A stretch of 64,000 bases of DNA. Origin: Pisolithus tinctorius. Its lineage: Eukaryota > Basidiomycota > Agaricomycetes > Boletales > Pisolithaceae. How positions within the stretch are numbered: the stretch's first letter is position 1; each line of letters opens with the position of its first letter. Positions 1-13,753 of the stretch are shown piece by piece. Below the pieces are notes generated by a model, which saw nothing but the letters and a program-made list of their open reading frames with translations, was not told where the DNA came from and did no database searches. The position numbers and the translations under genes are program-made. The stretch is taken from positions 682,001 through 746,000 of the forward strand of contig JANFAH010000028.1 in NCBI GenBank assembly GCA_024663395.1. Direction: 5' to 3'.

Positions 1-3000
1 ACGCTACATGTAAAATATTTAATGGCATGTACAGCTTCTGATTGGTTGAGTCACGTACCTACGTGTCGCCATTTAAGTATGAGACGGAGCTGTCTAGAAC
101 TGTATTTGGCATGATGGAGGGATTCGGTTCCCGCGATCGTTGATGCTCACTATGGCTTCATGGAAACATTAATGGAAGCGCTCGGGGTTCGTAGCCAGGA
201 TTGTCCACTAATAAAGAACATTACAAACACGACAGTCCGGTACGGAAAGGGTCTTCCAAATCATGACTTCTTTGATGCGCCTTGTCTAGAATATCCCTCA
301 CGAGCGACGTCGCATTACACATGCCAGAAGCAGCATTATAACACCACGCATCGAACGCCGATGACGTGCGGAACATGTTCAGTTTGACACGAAACCGAGG
401 TTCCAAAACCAAATGCCGTTCACATGTGAGGTGCCTTTTCGTGCCTTTCATATTAGGATCTGAGGCCTTCTTAATATGACAGGACTTGTGTCAGCATCTG
501 ACGTGAGGTTGACGGAGGCTGGCAGTTGAATAGTGGCGCAACATGGACCGAACCGATTGGAACGAAGGCCTTTGGAGACACTCCATTACCTGACAAAATT
601 TTCTGAAGACACCGTGACCGCTATCGCGAAGGGTACCATAGACGATGCCACAAGTGGCCCTGGCCAGTCTGCTGAAGGGGAGGCAACAATAATTCACACG
701 CCCATCCACCGGAATAGGCGGTGCGCAAATGATTCAGAAAGTTGGAAAATTGGAAGCTATCGACAGGTCGAACAACATCCATTTCCAGGAATTTCTCACC
801 CTGAGCATGTAGCGAATGTTCATACCACCGTATTAATCGGTTCGTCAGACCTCTTCTGTGCTTCTTCCAACGTATCATCGTGGGCCTAACAGGATAACAT
901 AATTGTTAAGCTTCTAGCTGTAAGAGTGCCAACGATGTACTCACGCACCAGTTGACATATCAAATAAGGAAGAAAGTGTTCCGTCTGTCAAGTAATATCG
1001 TAAACGGTGAGCAATGCAATGTATTCGGCATCACAGTTCCTGAATCGTTCTTGCTAGTGTATATGTCTCGACCTTTGCCATCCCAAGTCGCAACAACGAG
1101 GTTGCGAAGCAACATGGTTTGAGGACCATGGATACAAACCGTTTCTGTGCCCATTATTTTGTGGATCGACCTAGCTAGGTCCTGCTAGGACCGCAGCTCG
1201 TCCTACCATATACTTAGCGCCGCTTCCCGGGTGATGCGCTAACCTGCCATACGATTCTTGCATGATGCCTCAAACGAGAATAATATCAGAATTAGGCAAT
1301 GCCGCCCATTACCCATGTTTGCGGAAAGTTGAAAGAAAAATGGGCGTACGTGATAGTGCCGCTTGGGGGTCTACTCCAGATGTTTGCTCACATCTATCCA
1401 GCACTGTCAGCTGTCCATGACTTGTCGAATGTAGCATGGTAAGGTGGGATGGTATTTCCCGGTCTCGATCGACACCGCGACATCGTGGCAATATCTTCTA
1501 ATCCGCATCTTCAGCGGCCGGCTCCCTGGGACCGAGCTGTCATGTACGCCATCCGCAGTAAGAACTGCGGATGCGGACGGGAATCGGGAGCGGGGTAGTG
1601 TAGGCGGAATCAGATGAGGCTAACTTCGAAATACCTGCGTCGACGTTAGCATTCCACTAGAACATCTCCTTCCAAGCTCACGGGCAAGCAAACGAATCAG
1701 CGGACCTACTGTGTAAGCCATTGTCTACGATGTAGACAGCAGTTTCTCACAGTTCCGCCCTCGCATCTAGTCCCGGTCTATCATGACGCGATATAGAGGC
1801 TTTCAGACTCTAAATTATGCTTACACTCCACACGGATCTGAAACCCTTACATTGTCGTGGGGGCCATTGTCCTCTGTAAATGGTTATAGTGGAGCTGTAG
1901 GGCATCCTCTTCTTCAGTTCCGCGCATCAATCTGATATGAAGGCATAAATGCGTCAGCGGCACAAATGGACAGTCGCAGGAAAATTCTTGCTGGGCAATC
2001 TGATTGCTATGTTCTTTGTCTCACTGACCTGTTTCACTTGGAGTTTGGGATTCGGACCTCCCACATGCTTTCTCAGACCGCAGCCCGATCACTACCATCA
2101 TTTTGCCCCGAGATGACGCGTAAAGGTACTCTACCTTTTCGCCGTTCTCCTGGGGTTTTCCCACGATACGGAAGGATCAAAGCCCCTGACCGGTGGATTA
2201 CGCATAATTTTGTCCGCTCACATCGTTCCACTAGGTGTGGTCATGATGAAATACACCTCCTGCCTGACGGCAGAAGGTTTAAATTTTTATCTTCTCTCAA
2301 GTACGGTCTCGGGCGATTTCGGGTGTATAATGGTGCATCAAGAGCAATACCGTGCACTTCTATCCCCGACGTATGCATGGTTGGTCCGCCGGAATGCTCG
2401 AGTCTCACTTTGTTTATTGTCTTTCGAACTGGGACAATTGGAGAAGGCTATTTGGGACCCTTCGTAGGCTTTGCATCGTGGTGAATGAACTTCCTTGGCC
2501 GACCCTTCAGTATCCCTCGCCTCGGAGTACATTTTAATTCAGTTTGCCACAGTGATTGCCCATACAAGTCTATCCTTTCACTTTTTCTTTGACTCGGATC
2601 TAAAGTACTGACTCCCGGCCAGCGAACCTCCTGCCTACCCAGATGGTATCATAAGCACAATGCCACATTCGTATATATCGTTTTACCCTCTACATCTTTC
2701 TTTTTGTTTTGTCTTTTCATTTTTTTCTTCTCTGACTCGACTTAATTTTACTTCGTCTTTATGGTCGAGAATAGGGGACAAAGGGAGACCTGTATATGGC
2801 GTTCCTAGCCCCTTCGGGCTTCTTTCATCCTCATCGACGGGCCTAATCAGTTTTTCCGTTACTATTCACGATGCCAGTCAATTTCTCTTCATATTGCTCT
2901 TCGCGTGTTCTCTTATTCTATTACTGTGAGCGGAGCGTCCGGAGCTTCGGTGCCTCCAGATATACGGGAAGTTGACGATGGTGATATCTATACCTCTGCA

Positions 3001-6000
3001 TCTCCACCAGTACTGACCGATGGCATTGTTCGCTGCTTTTGAATGTCTTTCGTTCCCCTTGTTCGTAAGTCGGGCAGGTACACAGCTACTTACTTTGATA
3101 TCCTCGGCTTCTCGTGCCGTACAAGACTCCTGTAACCCCGTGAACTATCTTATCTCACAGGCGCCGCATACTCCACCATTCAACATCATCTGATCCTCGT
3201 ACGTCGCAACCATCCAATACTTCCACTAAATGACCATGAGTCTCCGGGTCACGGGAATCTCGATGCTCGTTGGTATCTCCACCTTGACTTTACCCTGCAA
3301 CACGTTGCAAACACATTGCGTATTACCGCAATACCGCGGGAGGAATCGTTCTAGCCGGATTGGTACCGATCCTCTGGTACTGAATTACTTCTCTGAGGGC
3401 TTGAATCTATGGGGACGAATGTGATAAGTTGGGGATTTCAAATGCTGCTGATCATCCAAGTACTAGTACGGGACACGGGGTTAAGCGGTTAAACCGACAA
3501 CTGGAATCGTGCTCTGCCTGGCACGTCGCATTGTCACGTCATGTATGAGTTCATGTTTACACTCTGTCCTTTCACCATGTCTTCCGAATCAATAGCTTGT
3601 TCACTCTGTCTCGGTCGCCGTAAATTTAACTTCGATGCGTCTCGATTTGAAATTTTCAAACCCACGAATTGTGGATCGTTTGCGACTGCAGAGAGATGCG
3701 GAATCCGCAATTGACCATTTCGTCTTTCCAACCCTGGAACCGCAAGCACGTGAAACGTTGGTACATCCTTCCCGAACCTCAGTCTGACAAGTGGGACTCT
3801 CGAACTTCTGGGGAAGACTTGAAGAATGGGTCTATATCCGCAACCCACGAGTCTAGACTTCGTGACTCAACCACTACCATGATGTCAACAAGTCCTCTAC
3901 CAATTCTCGCACCACCCACATGTCGGAGTCCAGACGGATGTGGCTATCAACGGCGATATCTTCCGCGTCAGACGGATGGGGACGGAGATGTTGGGTGGCT
4001 GCGCGCAGCACTGAGATGAGTCGGGTGTCGTCGCACGGTGCGGTGAGTTGACATGCACACGTTTCTGAAAGCGCAAGGAAACGCCGCTTTACACGGATAC
4101 ACGTGTTGATTGGTTTCCGAAGCTTCGCAAGAAATAGTATCGCACGACACGACCCTCAAATATTCGTATTCATCCCTACGATTCACCAAAAAATCCTACG
4201 GTTTGAGCAACCAGTGTCGAATATTGTGGGTATGTAGCACGTACCGGCACCCCCGATGGTGGCGACATCATAGGCAAGCCCCCACCACATTACGTTACGT
4301 GCTTACGGCTTCCGACGGCGATGACGATGTTTCCCAGAGGGATGTATGAAGGTGGGTACTACACAGTGACGTTGGTCATGGGATCAATACCACTTTTCCG
4401 GTCTGTCTTTCTATCCAGTCATACATATACGAGATTCCAGATCACAGACCATCACTTTATATCACATGCGCCGCTATCATGATCCCGACGGACGCACATG
4501 CCAAATGAGTATGCTGTGTTCCTATGGGATATACTCGAAATGATTTGTGTGTCCGTGAAAGTGGATGAACTACTGACTACCGTTGTCGACCTTTCGGGGT
4601 GCAATATCGTTCCTTTTTCTGACTGGACTGGTCCCGATTTACTCGCTGGGTGCTTGTTTTGGAGGGTTTACTGCAAGTGATGGGGATGTCATATCTGTTC
4701 CGGCGGAAACAAATACTGATGGCACGCCAATCTCAGGGTGTGACCGGACGCCACTGATTACGACAGGGCGTGAAAAAGCATGTAGAAACACCTTCGGTCT
4801 GAGTCATACGGATGCAGTCATATCCAACACTCGATTACAGACCTTCGCTGAGATACAGAAGATTTTCAACGAACAAGAAGACGGAAGACAAATTCGCAAT
4901 TTAATACAGTCAATCAGCATTGTTCTCTGTTTGAGGTTTATTCCTCGACCTATGACGCCGACCTCATGGTATGCTTCACCCGGACCTAAACCCCGATTTG
5001 TCGGCGGAGTACTGTGAATACCCAATATAACAATCCGGCGGTAAGTAATTACGGTGAGACCGAATAACTGGCTGAAGGGTGACAGTAGTCTTTGTCCTTT
5101 AGCTTCTTGACATGACGAGGGGGACTGCGCGATTAGTGGTATGCTGACTTTCGCCTTGGGAAGCCCCATGCCCTTTGCCCTTCTTCGCTCTTGATATATC
5201 GCCGATATGCAATTTATGAGAAATGACCTTGGAAATAAGTGACTGGCGACTCACATGGATACCGACCCAAAGAGCCAGTTGGCGACAGAATCTAGATATC
5301 AATTTCATCTCCCATATCTCCCCAATCCCCTCAGAGCTGAACTCAACCTTGTCGGAACCAAACGTGCGCGGCTAACTCGGAGGAGAGTTATGGTACGATG
5401 ACTGTACTGTACACATATGTAGATGTTGTGACTCTGTCCACCTGCTTTCGTTCACTTCACGACCGTAAATGAGAAATTACTAGATGCGGCCAGGACACGC
5501 GATCACTAGGGAGTCACGGGGGTTCGATACAGATTGTGTAGCCACCGGTCCGCCAAACTGATGTTCCGAACTCTCCGGAAACGGTTCAGTCTGGAGGAGG
5601 GCAGGAGAAGAATGCATTAAAGTTATGGGCCATGTGAGTTCACAGGGAGCAGGTTGGGAGGCGAACGGGTCAGAGTCTATCACACCGTGATATCACATCA
5701 TATCAAACGTCACGATATTGATCATGAATCAAAATCGTGCGACAGTTCGCAGGTGGGGAGGTCTAGTATGCACTCTCTCAGCCAGTAGTTCCAGAAGAGA
5801 AGGGTTTTACTCCCGCTGCCACTGATGCCATCCGATGAGATGGCGGTGGGTCCAGAGTACATAATCGATTCTTTCGCTTAGATATGAGATATATGAAAGA
5901 TCGTGAACGACAGAAATTGATTATTCGGGCGTCCATCCTTCCATGACAACTCTTCGCCACTAGCTCCACTCCGACGTCGCGCCCTCACTGAAATGCAAAC

Positions 6001-8546
6001 CTCCGTGTTCCCGGATTCTAGTCGAAACCAAATTCCCAAGGTGCGATGACCCTGTGCGAAAGCAAGTTTCCCCAATGCCCCGGACCGTCTGCCCGGGCCG
6101 TGGCTGGATCGGGTACAGCAAGCCGACAGGTACTACTAGCCATTATACCCGCAAGAATGAATGCAGTGCCACTAGGTACCGCTACGGGCGGATCAGCTGT
6201 CCTCTCTGCTTTGGATTCCGCGTGCAACTTCGCGCATGCCACGTAGTTCGGACTTGAAAGAAGTCCATCCAACTAGTTTTCTCGTTCCATTTCAACCAGG
6301 TATGAGCCGGGATACAGTGGGAGACTAATGTTATTGCACAGCGCGGTGTCTAGGTCTCCAGACTCCGGGTACAATGTCATTCTTCCGTGCTTTAGCCTTT
6401 ATCGCGTGCATTCTCCGACGCTGACTTGGCGGATATTGTGGGGAGGAATATGCCAGTGCCATCCGATATGCGTGCACGCGTGGACATGTACTTCGCCTCG
6501 CGTTGTACATCCAAAATTCCACGCACTAGAAATTTGTTTGTCGTAAGTAGAAGACGCCTTCGTGCTGTCAGGAAGCATGACAAGGATCCCGCCTGATCCC
6601 GCCTGGCGCCGGCGTACCGCAATGTTCCCTGTTCTCCCTCAAAAAATCACGCGCAAGGGACGTACGTATGTAACAGCACAGCTCGCGCTCTGTATCTGAC
6701 TCGATGACGGTGAGTCTTTCAGAAGACGACCGCTTATGTCCGAATCCGCGGTGGATAGGCGGGGATTAGGATTGAATAGGGCCTGAGTTTGGCGCATGTG
6801 TATTTCTAGAGAAGAAGAAGCCTGGTCGGCGTTTCACTGACTCAACTTGTGTATCAATGCAGACCGACCTTTCGCCGTGTTAGATATCTGCGATGCTACC
6901 AACGAAGTGGGCACTGATCGGGGATCAGACAAGGTTACCCAGAATTGCCCTCACAACTCCAGATTCTTAGGCCCTTTCCTTCTGGTGTCGACGGTGCGTA
7001 TGTCGTACATATGACGTCGCGTCCGCTCCGCTCTTCGCTCACGCAAACTCTGGCAAAAAGTCTGAGTACCGAGAACCATTGTTAATCGCGCCTTCCGGAA
7101 GCAAAAGAAATTGACATTGGCATGATATATTTTCCCCAGTGGGATTACGAGAGACGTACGTATGGGCCGGTGTTCCGAACGATAGATTCGGACAGGCGAA
7201 TGGGTGAACTCTGGAGGAGAATCGTCGTGAATGCCTTGGATGCACCCGTATACCCGTGGCACGCACTGTGCATCGGTAGAGAATTACTTGAGCGGTGGTA
7301 AATGCACACATTGTTGAGTTCTGTTCGCAGTGGACGTTCTCATTTCCCCAATAAAATATCATGCTCCTTTCCTATCGGAGCGCATGCTCGCATAGCCGGG
7401 TCTTGCATGTGTTCCGAGGATGTCACCATGTGCCGTAGGCTCGCACAGCCATGCCGTGCAATAAGCTAGTGCGGGGAAAAAAGGATGGACAAGGATCATT
7501 TACGGGGTGACGCAGACGGGTGAATATGTTGTGTCTGCACAGGTTCGGAGGGGCTTTGATGACGTCGTGCTGTGCTGGAGATTGGTATGTACATACAGCA
7601 AAATGCCGAGGTATTTACATCCGAATTGGATCCCCTGTGGCGTCGTCACTCAGGCCATAACCTTCCGGAGCTGGCTCTAAAGCGCCAATTTCGCCGGATC
7701 ACGATGTGAGCCAACTCTATGAGTGACCGGTAGGAGTGCGGCATTGGCTCAATACCGTAGGTTGAAGGGGAGGGATTTACGGGATACGGGACGACGATAC
7801 GGGGTTGGTGACGCTATGAAATGGTGGACCGATAGAGGTGTCTCCGTGGAGACCTACATATGTGTTCTCTGCGCCCTACGGTAGTGAGGTGTACAGCCAC
7901 CCGACGAATGGGATGCGGGGGTGCGCACTTGCGATGCCTACCTAAGAGGTGGATGCCAGATTGGGGTGGGGGGACGAACGGCCGGGTCTAACATACCTTG
8001 TATGGCAGGTTCAACATCGAGTAGGATGAATCTAGATCGATCCCACGATGGGAAGGCCGCCGATGTTCCGGAAACACGGGAGGGGAGGGAGGAGAGACCA
8101 GAAGCGAGGGAAGAGACCCAGACTGTCGGCGGAGAGACACTCGTCGGGGGGACGATTGCCGCGGGAAGGAGGACCGATAAGGGGATATAAATTTTATTTT
8201 AGCGAGATAGGACGGTTTGGGCGAGCAAAGACAATAAGAAGCGTGTGTGTGCATGTTTGGCTGACAAATGGACAAAGCACTCGTGTCGATTTCATAATGA
8301 AACTCTGGGATTCTCGAGGACCAAGTATATAACGAGTAGGCCGTATTGTGTTGGCTGTTTGTGCCCCCGCTCGCTCAATTGTTTGCCAGCCGTGACAGCA
8401 GGGGATCCTGTGCAGTGCGAAACCTCCTTTTGAAACAGTGTGTCCACCAACAAAAGCTTCCCATTCTTCCTCCTTTCTTCCCCCTTTCCAGACAATCCCC
8501 CCCCCTCCCTCCTCCGAGTAAGCGGCCATTGTTGTCCTGACACACA
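1..8546. other. gene-poor region, no recognisable gene
   Basis: I read both strands of this 8.5-kb stretch and found no protein family, no tRNA-like pair of A and B boxes and no rRNA. Open frames are short (the longest is about 170 codons, near 1966-2484), overlap one another on both strands, and have low-complexity or random-looking composition. It could be old transposon-derived or intergenic DNA, but I saw no LTR pair, terminal inverted repeat or transposase motif to prove that. The only discrete structure noted is a perfect hairpin near 1550. Confidence 0.6.
1550..1573. repeat. perfect 10-bp inverted repeat with a 4-nt loop
   Basis: CATCCGCAGT is followed by AAGA and then by its exact reverse complement ACTGCGGATG. 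It lies in DNA with no gene nearby. It could form a hairpin or be a dyad site for a dimeric DNA-binding protein. A chance palindrome cannot be excluded. Confidence 0.6.
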
Positions 8547-10195
8547 ATGCCCGCTCTACGCACTCGCGATACCCAGTCTCAATGTGAGTGCGATCCCCCC
8601 CCACTGTACTATTCTTCATCTCATCTCCCCCCCAGCACTTGAGGTGATTACAGACTCCCTTGCACCACCGGCCTTGGCCATCATCTCACCGACGCCGCGC
8701 GCTCATTCCTTTCCCCTTCATCATCCAAATGACACCACTCCTTCACCTGCCCAATCACCATTCGAGCCAGATCTCAGGAAGCTCACGCTCACCCCCCCGT
8801 CGTCGTCCCTCGTTCGGTCGTTCTCCCCTGTCTCACCCGCCTCCTCTTCCTCCTCCACGTCCGTCTTCTCGACCACCCTCTCGTCTGCAGCGGCATCCAC
8901 ACCCTCGTCGCACAAACGCCGCAAGTCCTCCACGTGCAGCGACATCGATCGCAGGCCTAAAAAGGGCGACGAGGACTACATCAAACGCCCCGAAAACGCG
9001 TTCATTCTCTTCCGCCGTAAATGCTGCGAAGATCGTCAACAGGAGGAGGCTTCCGCACTCACCGACGGTCCTACCAAGAAGCAGCGCCAGGCTGACCTGT
9101 CCAAAACCATCAGTCAACAATGGAAAGCTCTTTCTCCCGAAGAACGTCTCTACTGGGAGGAACTGGCGAAGGCAAAGAAAAAGGAGCACGAACAGATGTA
9201 CCCGAATTACGTCTATCGTCCCCAGAGATCAAAGGATAAGAAGGGAAAGAAGGGGAGACGCGGCGAGTTGGAGCACGAGCAGGATTCAGAACACACAATC
9301 TCCTTTGTTTTACCGATGACGATGCCAACGACCTCCAAGCACGGTCGCTCTGTCTCGGCACCTACCCCCACCCCCGTGCCAGACAATCCAGATCCCATCC
9401 GTGTACATGCCGTCTTGTCCCACTTCTCCATCGCTCGTACCGATGATTAGTCGGCGATCGTCCCACCCAGATCATGCTCAGTGTGACTTTGCTATGTCGC
9501 ACCAGCAGTACTCTCGACATGATACGTTCGCTGCAGTTGATGTATGTGATCATTTTTGTTATCCCCCATTCGTCCTGACATCAATTTAGGCCAATGGTTT
9601 CTTCCACGGGATGTTCGACGATCCGTCGGCCCTACATCCGTTGTCGATCCCCTCAGACATGTCGATGTTTCAGTCCAACGTATCGCCTTCCTCATCGATC
9701 GCTTCGGATTCGCCCTGTCCACCCTCGCCAGATGCAGATCCTTTCACCCCTATTCACTGCATGCAATCGAGTTTGTCATACCCCGTGCCATCCTCGACCC
9801 CACCGACTCTTCCTGATGCACAGATCAATGACGTCCCATTAGTAGGAGGACCGCTCGATAACATGTCGTTTGGATACGCTCCGCCATCGTTCGCATCATG
9901 GGAGGGAGGATCCAACTGGGAAAGTCAGCACGATCTTCTTACAGGCGACGAGTTCGACATGAACGCGATTCCTCCGATTGAGCTTGGTATCCCCGGTTGC
10001 GGTGGCAACACGACGGCGCCCACCCCCCCTTCGACAGCGATGGCATTCGATGCAATGTATACACCTGGATCGTCGCCGATGGGTATGGACGTGTGTGCAA
10101 GCCACTATTCCGTAGGGGACGCGCATGCCGATCCTGAAGCGTTTGAGCAGCTTTTCGATTTCGAAAGCATGCTTGCCGTTCAGCAGGGGTATTGA
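8547..10195 (+). CDS. HMG-box transcription factor (apparent 1-base frameshift)
   Basis: A DNA-binding HMG-box protein of the fungal mating-type/pheromone-response (MATA_HMG-like) class, expected to act in the nucleus. Exons: 8547-8583, 8636-9541 and 9590-10195. The start is the ATG of MPALRTRDTQSQ; its 52-nt intron (GTGAGT...CAG) joins in frame to SLEVITDS. The HMG box follows the Ser/Pro/Thr-rich N-terminus, beginning at DYIKRPENAFILFRRK, continuing through ISQQWKALSPEERLYWEELA and ending near YVYRP. The C-terminus is Pro/Ser-rich and acidic. The exon lengths sum to 1549 nt, one base too many. Frame 1 runs through the HMG box and would stop at 9450, but the continuation QTIQIPSVYMPSCPTSPS, a motif I recall as conserved in basidiomycete HMG proteins, is in the next frame, as is the last exon. 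The switch falls at the C-rich run near 9366-9375. Target genes are unknown. Confidence 0.87.
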
Positions 10196-12856
10196 TTATA
10201 TTCGCCAATGCATGCGGGCGTGTCTATTGGCTGGCTACTGACGGGGACAAACGGACGGACGTTGATCATTCATGGACTGATTTGTACCATCTCATACCAT
10301 CTTATCACTTATGATATCCAGGGCATCCTCAACACTGCGCTGCAACGATATACATTCCCTTACCCTTTCCATTTCTTCTATCTACGCATCATCGATCTCT
10401 TGGTTCATTCAGTTCCGTGTGGATACTACTGTTGTTGGATTAGCCTGTTTGTACACAGTACTTGCCTTCCTCACGACCCTCTCGATCGAATATCCATTGC
10501 AGATCGAGCACGTTATACCCGTCGTGCGTTACCTCCCGCCCTTTATACTTGACATTGACGATTTTTCACGTTCCGCCTTTTTTATCCCCCACCTCTCGCT
10601 CGATATATATGTATATGTATATCTCATACCGTCGTCGTTACGTGTTCGGTTCGTGCATGCGAGACTGCTTCGTTGCAGAGATACCCCCTACCTCTACCTC
10701 TACCTCTCTCTACCTCTCCCTCCCATCCCCTCACTCGATTCACTCCTGATTCCTGCGACCCTCTCACATTTTCTTACCAGGGTTAATTGGTTCTTTCTTT
10801 CCTGACGACGACGTTCTGTTGTAGATCGTATATGCAGAATGAACGGTGTCCTTGGGAAATATGTGGCGTGATCGGCACTCGTAAGTTCTGGGTTCCGTGG
10901 GCGAGTAATACGTGGAGAATGCTAAGTAGTCCGTCCGTATTCTTGTATTGATGCTTGCGCCCTTTAGTTGAATAAAGAACTTCTACTATGTACATACGGA
11001 CGCCCCGAAGTTCCTGCAACGGAATCGTCGACGTATCACGCATCTACCGACATCGGGCACCTCTCTGAACAAATGTCTGGAACTCAATTCTAAGATGTCC
11101 TTGAGTCGTTTCATTATCAGCCCTTGTCAGTCGTGGAGGAGCTGGGGTCGCTGACGGACTGTAATACTGTAACATGTCGCAAGTGACAGATACGAACTGT
11201 GCAATGGTCCGGCAGCTGGCACTGGTCAGCATGATCGATCGGGGATGTCTTCATGTCGTCAAGTTACCGTAGTAGGTTCTACTCATCCGCACTTGCTTCC
11301 TAGAGGCCTAATGATTAGGTGTTAGCAGAACTCGAGAAAATGGAATGCACGACTCTCCCGAACAATAGGTCACACTGTGTGATCACCCGTACCAATGAGC
11401 ATTTCCATTTCTCGAGATAAAATCTTGCCTCGACGTCAACACTTCCACCATCTCGTCTTAGGGACACATGGACCGTTCGCCAGCACTTTTCATACGTGTC
11501 AAAAAGTGACGTAGGTCAACCCCAGTTTCGCTGAAACCTCGAGTAAAGGCTATGTCCTCTTTCTTGTGCACCGTTATGTCCTGTGCTCCACGAGTGGGGA
11601 ATAGCATTTCTCTGCGACGACCCGTCACTGGGACGACTCGAAGTCCTTTGCACGTCTAATTATTTCCGCAAAGATATCTTCACCTCGTTTGTAATCAGAG
11701 CATGGGCGAATCTTGCGTCCCTACACGTTCCCTGTTCTGCGTCGATCTCTAAATACTCACTCTGCAGCCTCTTGAAGTTGACGCCTGATGATTCAGTTCG
11801 GTACACCCAAGTACCTCTGTCTGTGAAGAAATGTCGTACTGCGCACAAAGCGGGTGACTGGAGCCCCGCCCAACCCATAATTACCGATGAGCAGGATAGT
11901 GGATAAGTTGCTACCGGTGGTCGTGAGATCATTAGTCTTGGCACTTGCAGCCTCAGTTGGTCTCGACCATCGATGACCGGATGGGAAATCCCCGGAGTCT
12001 TCCCCACAACGCTGAGGAACCATGACAGAAGGTAAATACGTGAACAGCGAAGGCGAGTGGGGACGTCATACGTCCACGCCCTCTTGGGTCTGTCCGTTGC
12101 TTACAGCACTGGGGTTGTACATAGGTGTCGCTCGTTACGGGTAACCACAGGAGATAGGTCTCGTTCGTGTTGCCTATGTATCCTACGTCGGCGTTGATCC
12201 GCTGCCAACCTCGGGCCTTGCAAGTGCGGGAAGTACTTGCCGCACCCTCGCACTGCGAGCTGTATGTGGTTCACATTTGACATAATGGGCCAATCGGCGC
12301 TACACCTTTGCTGCTACCTTGGATTGGAGAAAGTAAGTATGGCGGAGGCGGCTCCAGACGTTCCCTTCTATCCCAGACCCCGTCGCTGCGTCAGTGATCC
12401 CGAGGAAAATGGCAGCGCCAACCCCGGAGCGGTCGACGAACTAGAATCGGACAACACGAAACTCGCCTACCCTAACTCCAGACCCAAGGTCGAGGTGAAC
12501 CTTCAATGTTTCGTCGACCCTATGCTGAAGCATCACTTCTTTGGAAGACGGCGATGCATATACACCGCAATGTGCTTGGGAGGACTCGTGCGACTGCTGG
12601 TTTTGCGCCGATACGTACCCGAAGTTGGAAGCTCGTATCAAGGACATTGGCGGGATTTGACTTGTTCGAACTCTTTTCACTGAACGTTCTGAACCAGTCT
12701 TGAGTCACATCGCGGAAGAATTGAAAATGAGTTACATAGACATAGATTCATGGGAATCACCAGGTATACCTATTACTAGCGAAAAGTCGACGAAAGAAAG
12801 TACAACCAACCCAGAGCATCCAAACGCGGGGAGACGAGTATAAGTCTGTCACCGAA
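10196..12856. other. intergenic, nothing recognised
   Basis: Contains the 3' flank of the HMG gene, with a TATATG-rich stretch near 10600-10625 and a pyrimidine-rich CTCTAC tract near 10685-10735. A 148-codon open frame at 12237-12683 (+) has ordinary composition but matches nothing I know and shows no clear splice continuation. I do not call it a gene. Confidence 0.5.
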
Positions 12857-13753
12857 TCAAGTTATCATCCTCCAGTGGAAGAACCCATCCTCGTCAGGGG
12901 CTTTGATCAACCCCTTGAAGATATACCTCTCCCGCAAATAATCCACCCTCTTGACTCCCTGACTAGCCTCCAACTCCGCCGTGGAAGGTACATTCTTATA
13001 TCTCCTTGTGTACGCTCTGGCAACGGCCGTCTGTTCAGAGTCGGATAGTTTATTCCAGTCATGATGGGTGATCTGACGATGAAGTGACGAATGTATCGTG
13101 TACAGAATGTCACCGAGCGTGATGGGAGGTGGGGGTCCTGCGGTTATTGGGTACTCATCGTACCTCAGCTCGAGGTCGATCGGCCAGTCTGGGATAGCGT
13201 CGTGTGTTATCCGCATCCGAGTGATTGGCGGATTCGTAGCGGGAAGGTTCAGTTCCTCCGGGGAGACTAGAGCAGCTTGGCTAGGTCCAATGTATCGCAT
13301 CGGTGCGAAGGTGGGAGACGCAAGGTTGAAGTAAAGTCCCGAGTTGGGAACCTCGCCATTGAGAAGTGGATGTATCTCGAAACGAGGGCAAGGGCCTTGG
13401 TAAGGATATGCCCAGGGCAAGAATTGGGTGTCTCCCCATTGGTGGGCTCCGAAAGAACGTCGTCTCGAGGGATACGGAGAATCGCGGGGTTGCATGTACG
13501 GACTGGAAGGCTGACCGGCATGCCATGACGGTCTCCGCGGACGAGGAGGCCAGTAGCCATCCTCGGGAGGAAGTTCTGGAAAAGGTGGGGAATAAGGGGT
13601 GGTGGATGGAAGAAAAGGAGATGGAGGATAGTGAGGGGATGGTGGGAAGGCTGCATGGGGAGGTAGGAATGGTGAACGGGGTGCGTAAGGGCTGTAGTGG
13701 AGATATTGCGTTGGCTGAAACGCGGGTGGGGTGTAGACGTAGGGAGCTGACAT
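12857..13753 (-). CDS. DUF6699-type domain protein
   Basis: An uninterrupted 298-codon gene. Residues 1-110 are low complexity, rich in Pro, Tyr and Ser (runs such as FPPSPHYPPSPF). The C-terminal half fits the DUF6699 pattern that is abundant in Agaricomycetes: an IHPLLNGE start, an LYFNLASP strand, an ATNPPITRMRI segment, WPIDLEL, an ITLGDILYTIHSSLHRQITHHDW helix region, and near the end GVKRVDYL followed by FKGL. The function of this domain is not known. A second, more divergent DUF6699-type gene lies 0.5 kb away on the same strand, which suggests an old local duplication. The start was chosen as the first ATG of the frame. Confidence 0.8.
   Translation of the reverse strand: MSAPYVYTPPAFQPTQYLHYSPYAPRSPFLPPHAAFPPSPHYPPSPFLPSTTPYSPPFPELPPEDGYWPPRPRRPSWHAGQPSSPYMQPRDSPYPSRRRSFGAHQWGDTQFLPWAYPYQGPCPRFEIHPLLNGEVPNSGLYFNLASPTFAPMRYIGPSQAALVSPEELNLPATNPPITRMRITHDAIPDWPIDLELRYDEYPITAGPPPPITLGDILYTIHSSLHRQITHHDWNKLSDSEQTAVARAYTRRYKNVPSTAELEASQGVKRVDYLRERYIFKGLIKAPDEDGFFHWRMIT

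Noticed and set aside
8660..9319. 219-codon frame overlapping the HMG gene
   Set aside because: It is the +1 shadow of the HMG coding sequence, rich in Arg, Pro and Ser from codon shift, with no domain.
12237..12683. 148-codon plus-strand frame
   Set aside because: No recognised motif, no splice context, and an overlapping frame on the other strand. Not enough support.
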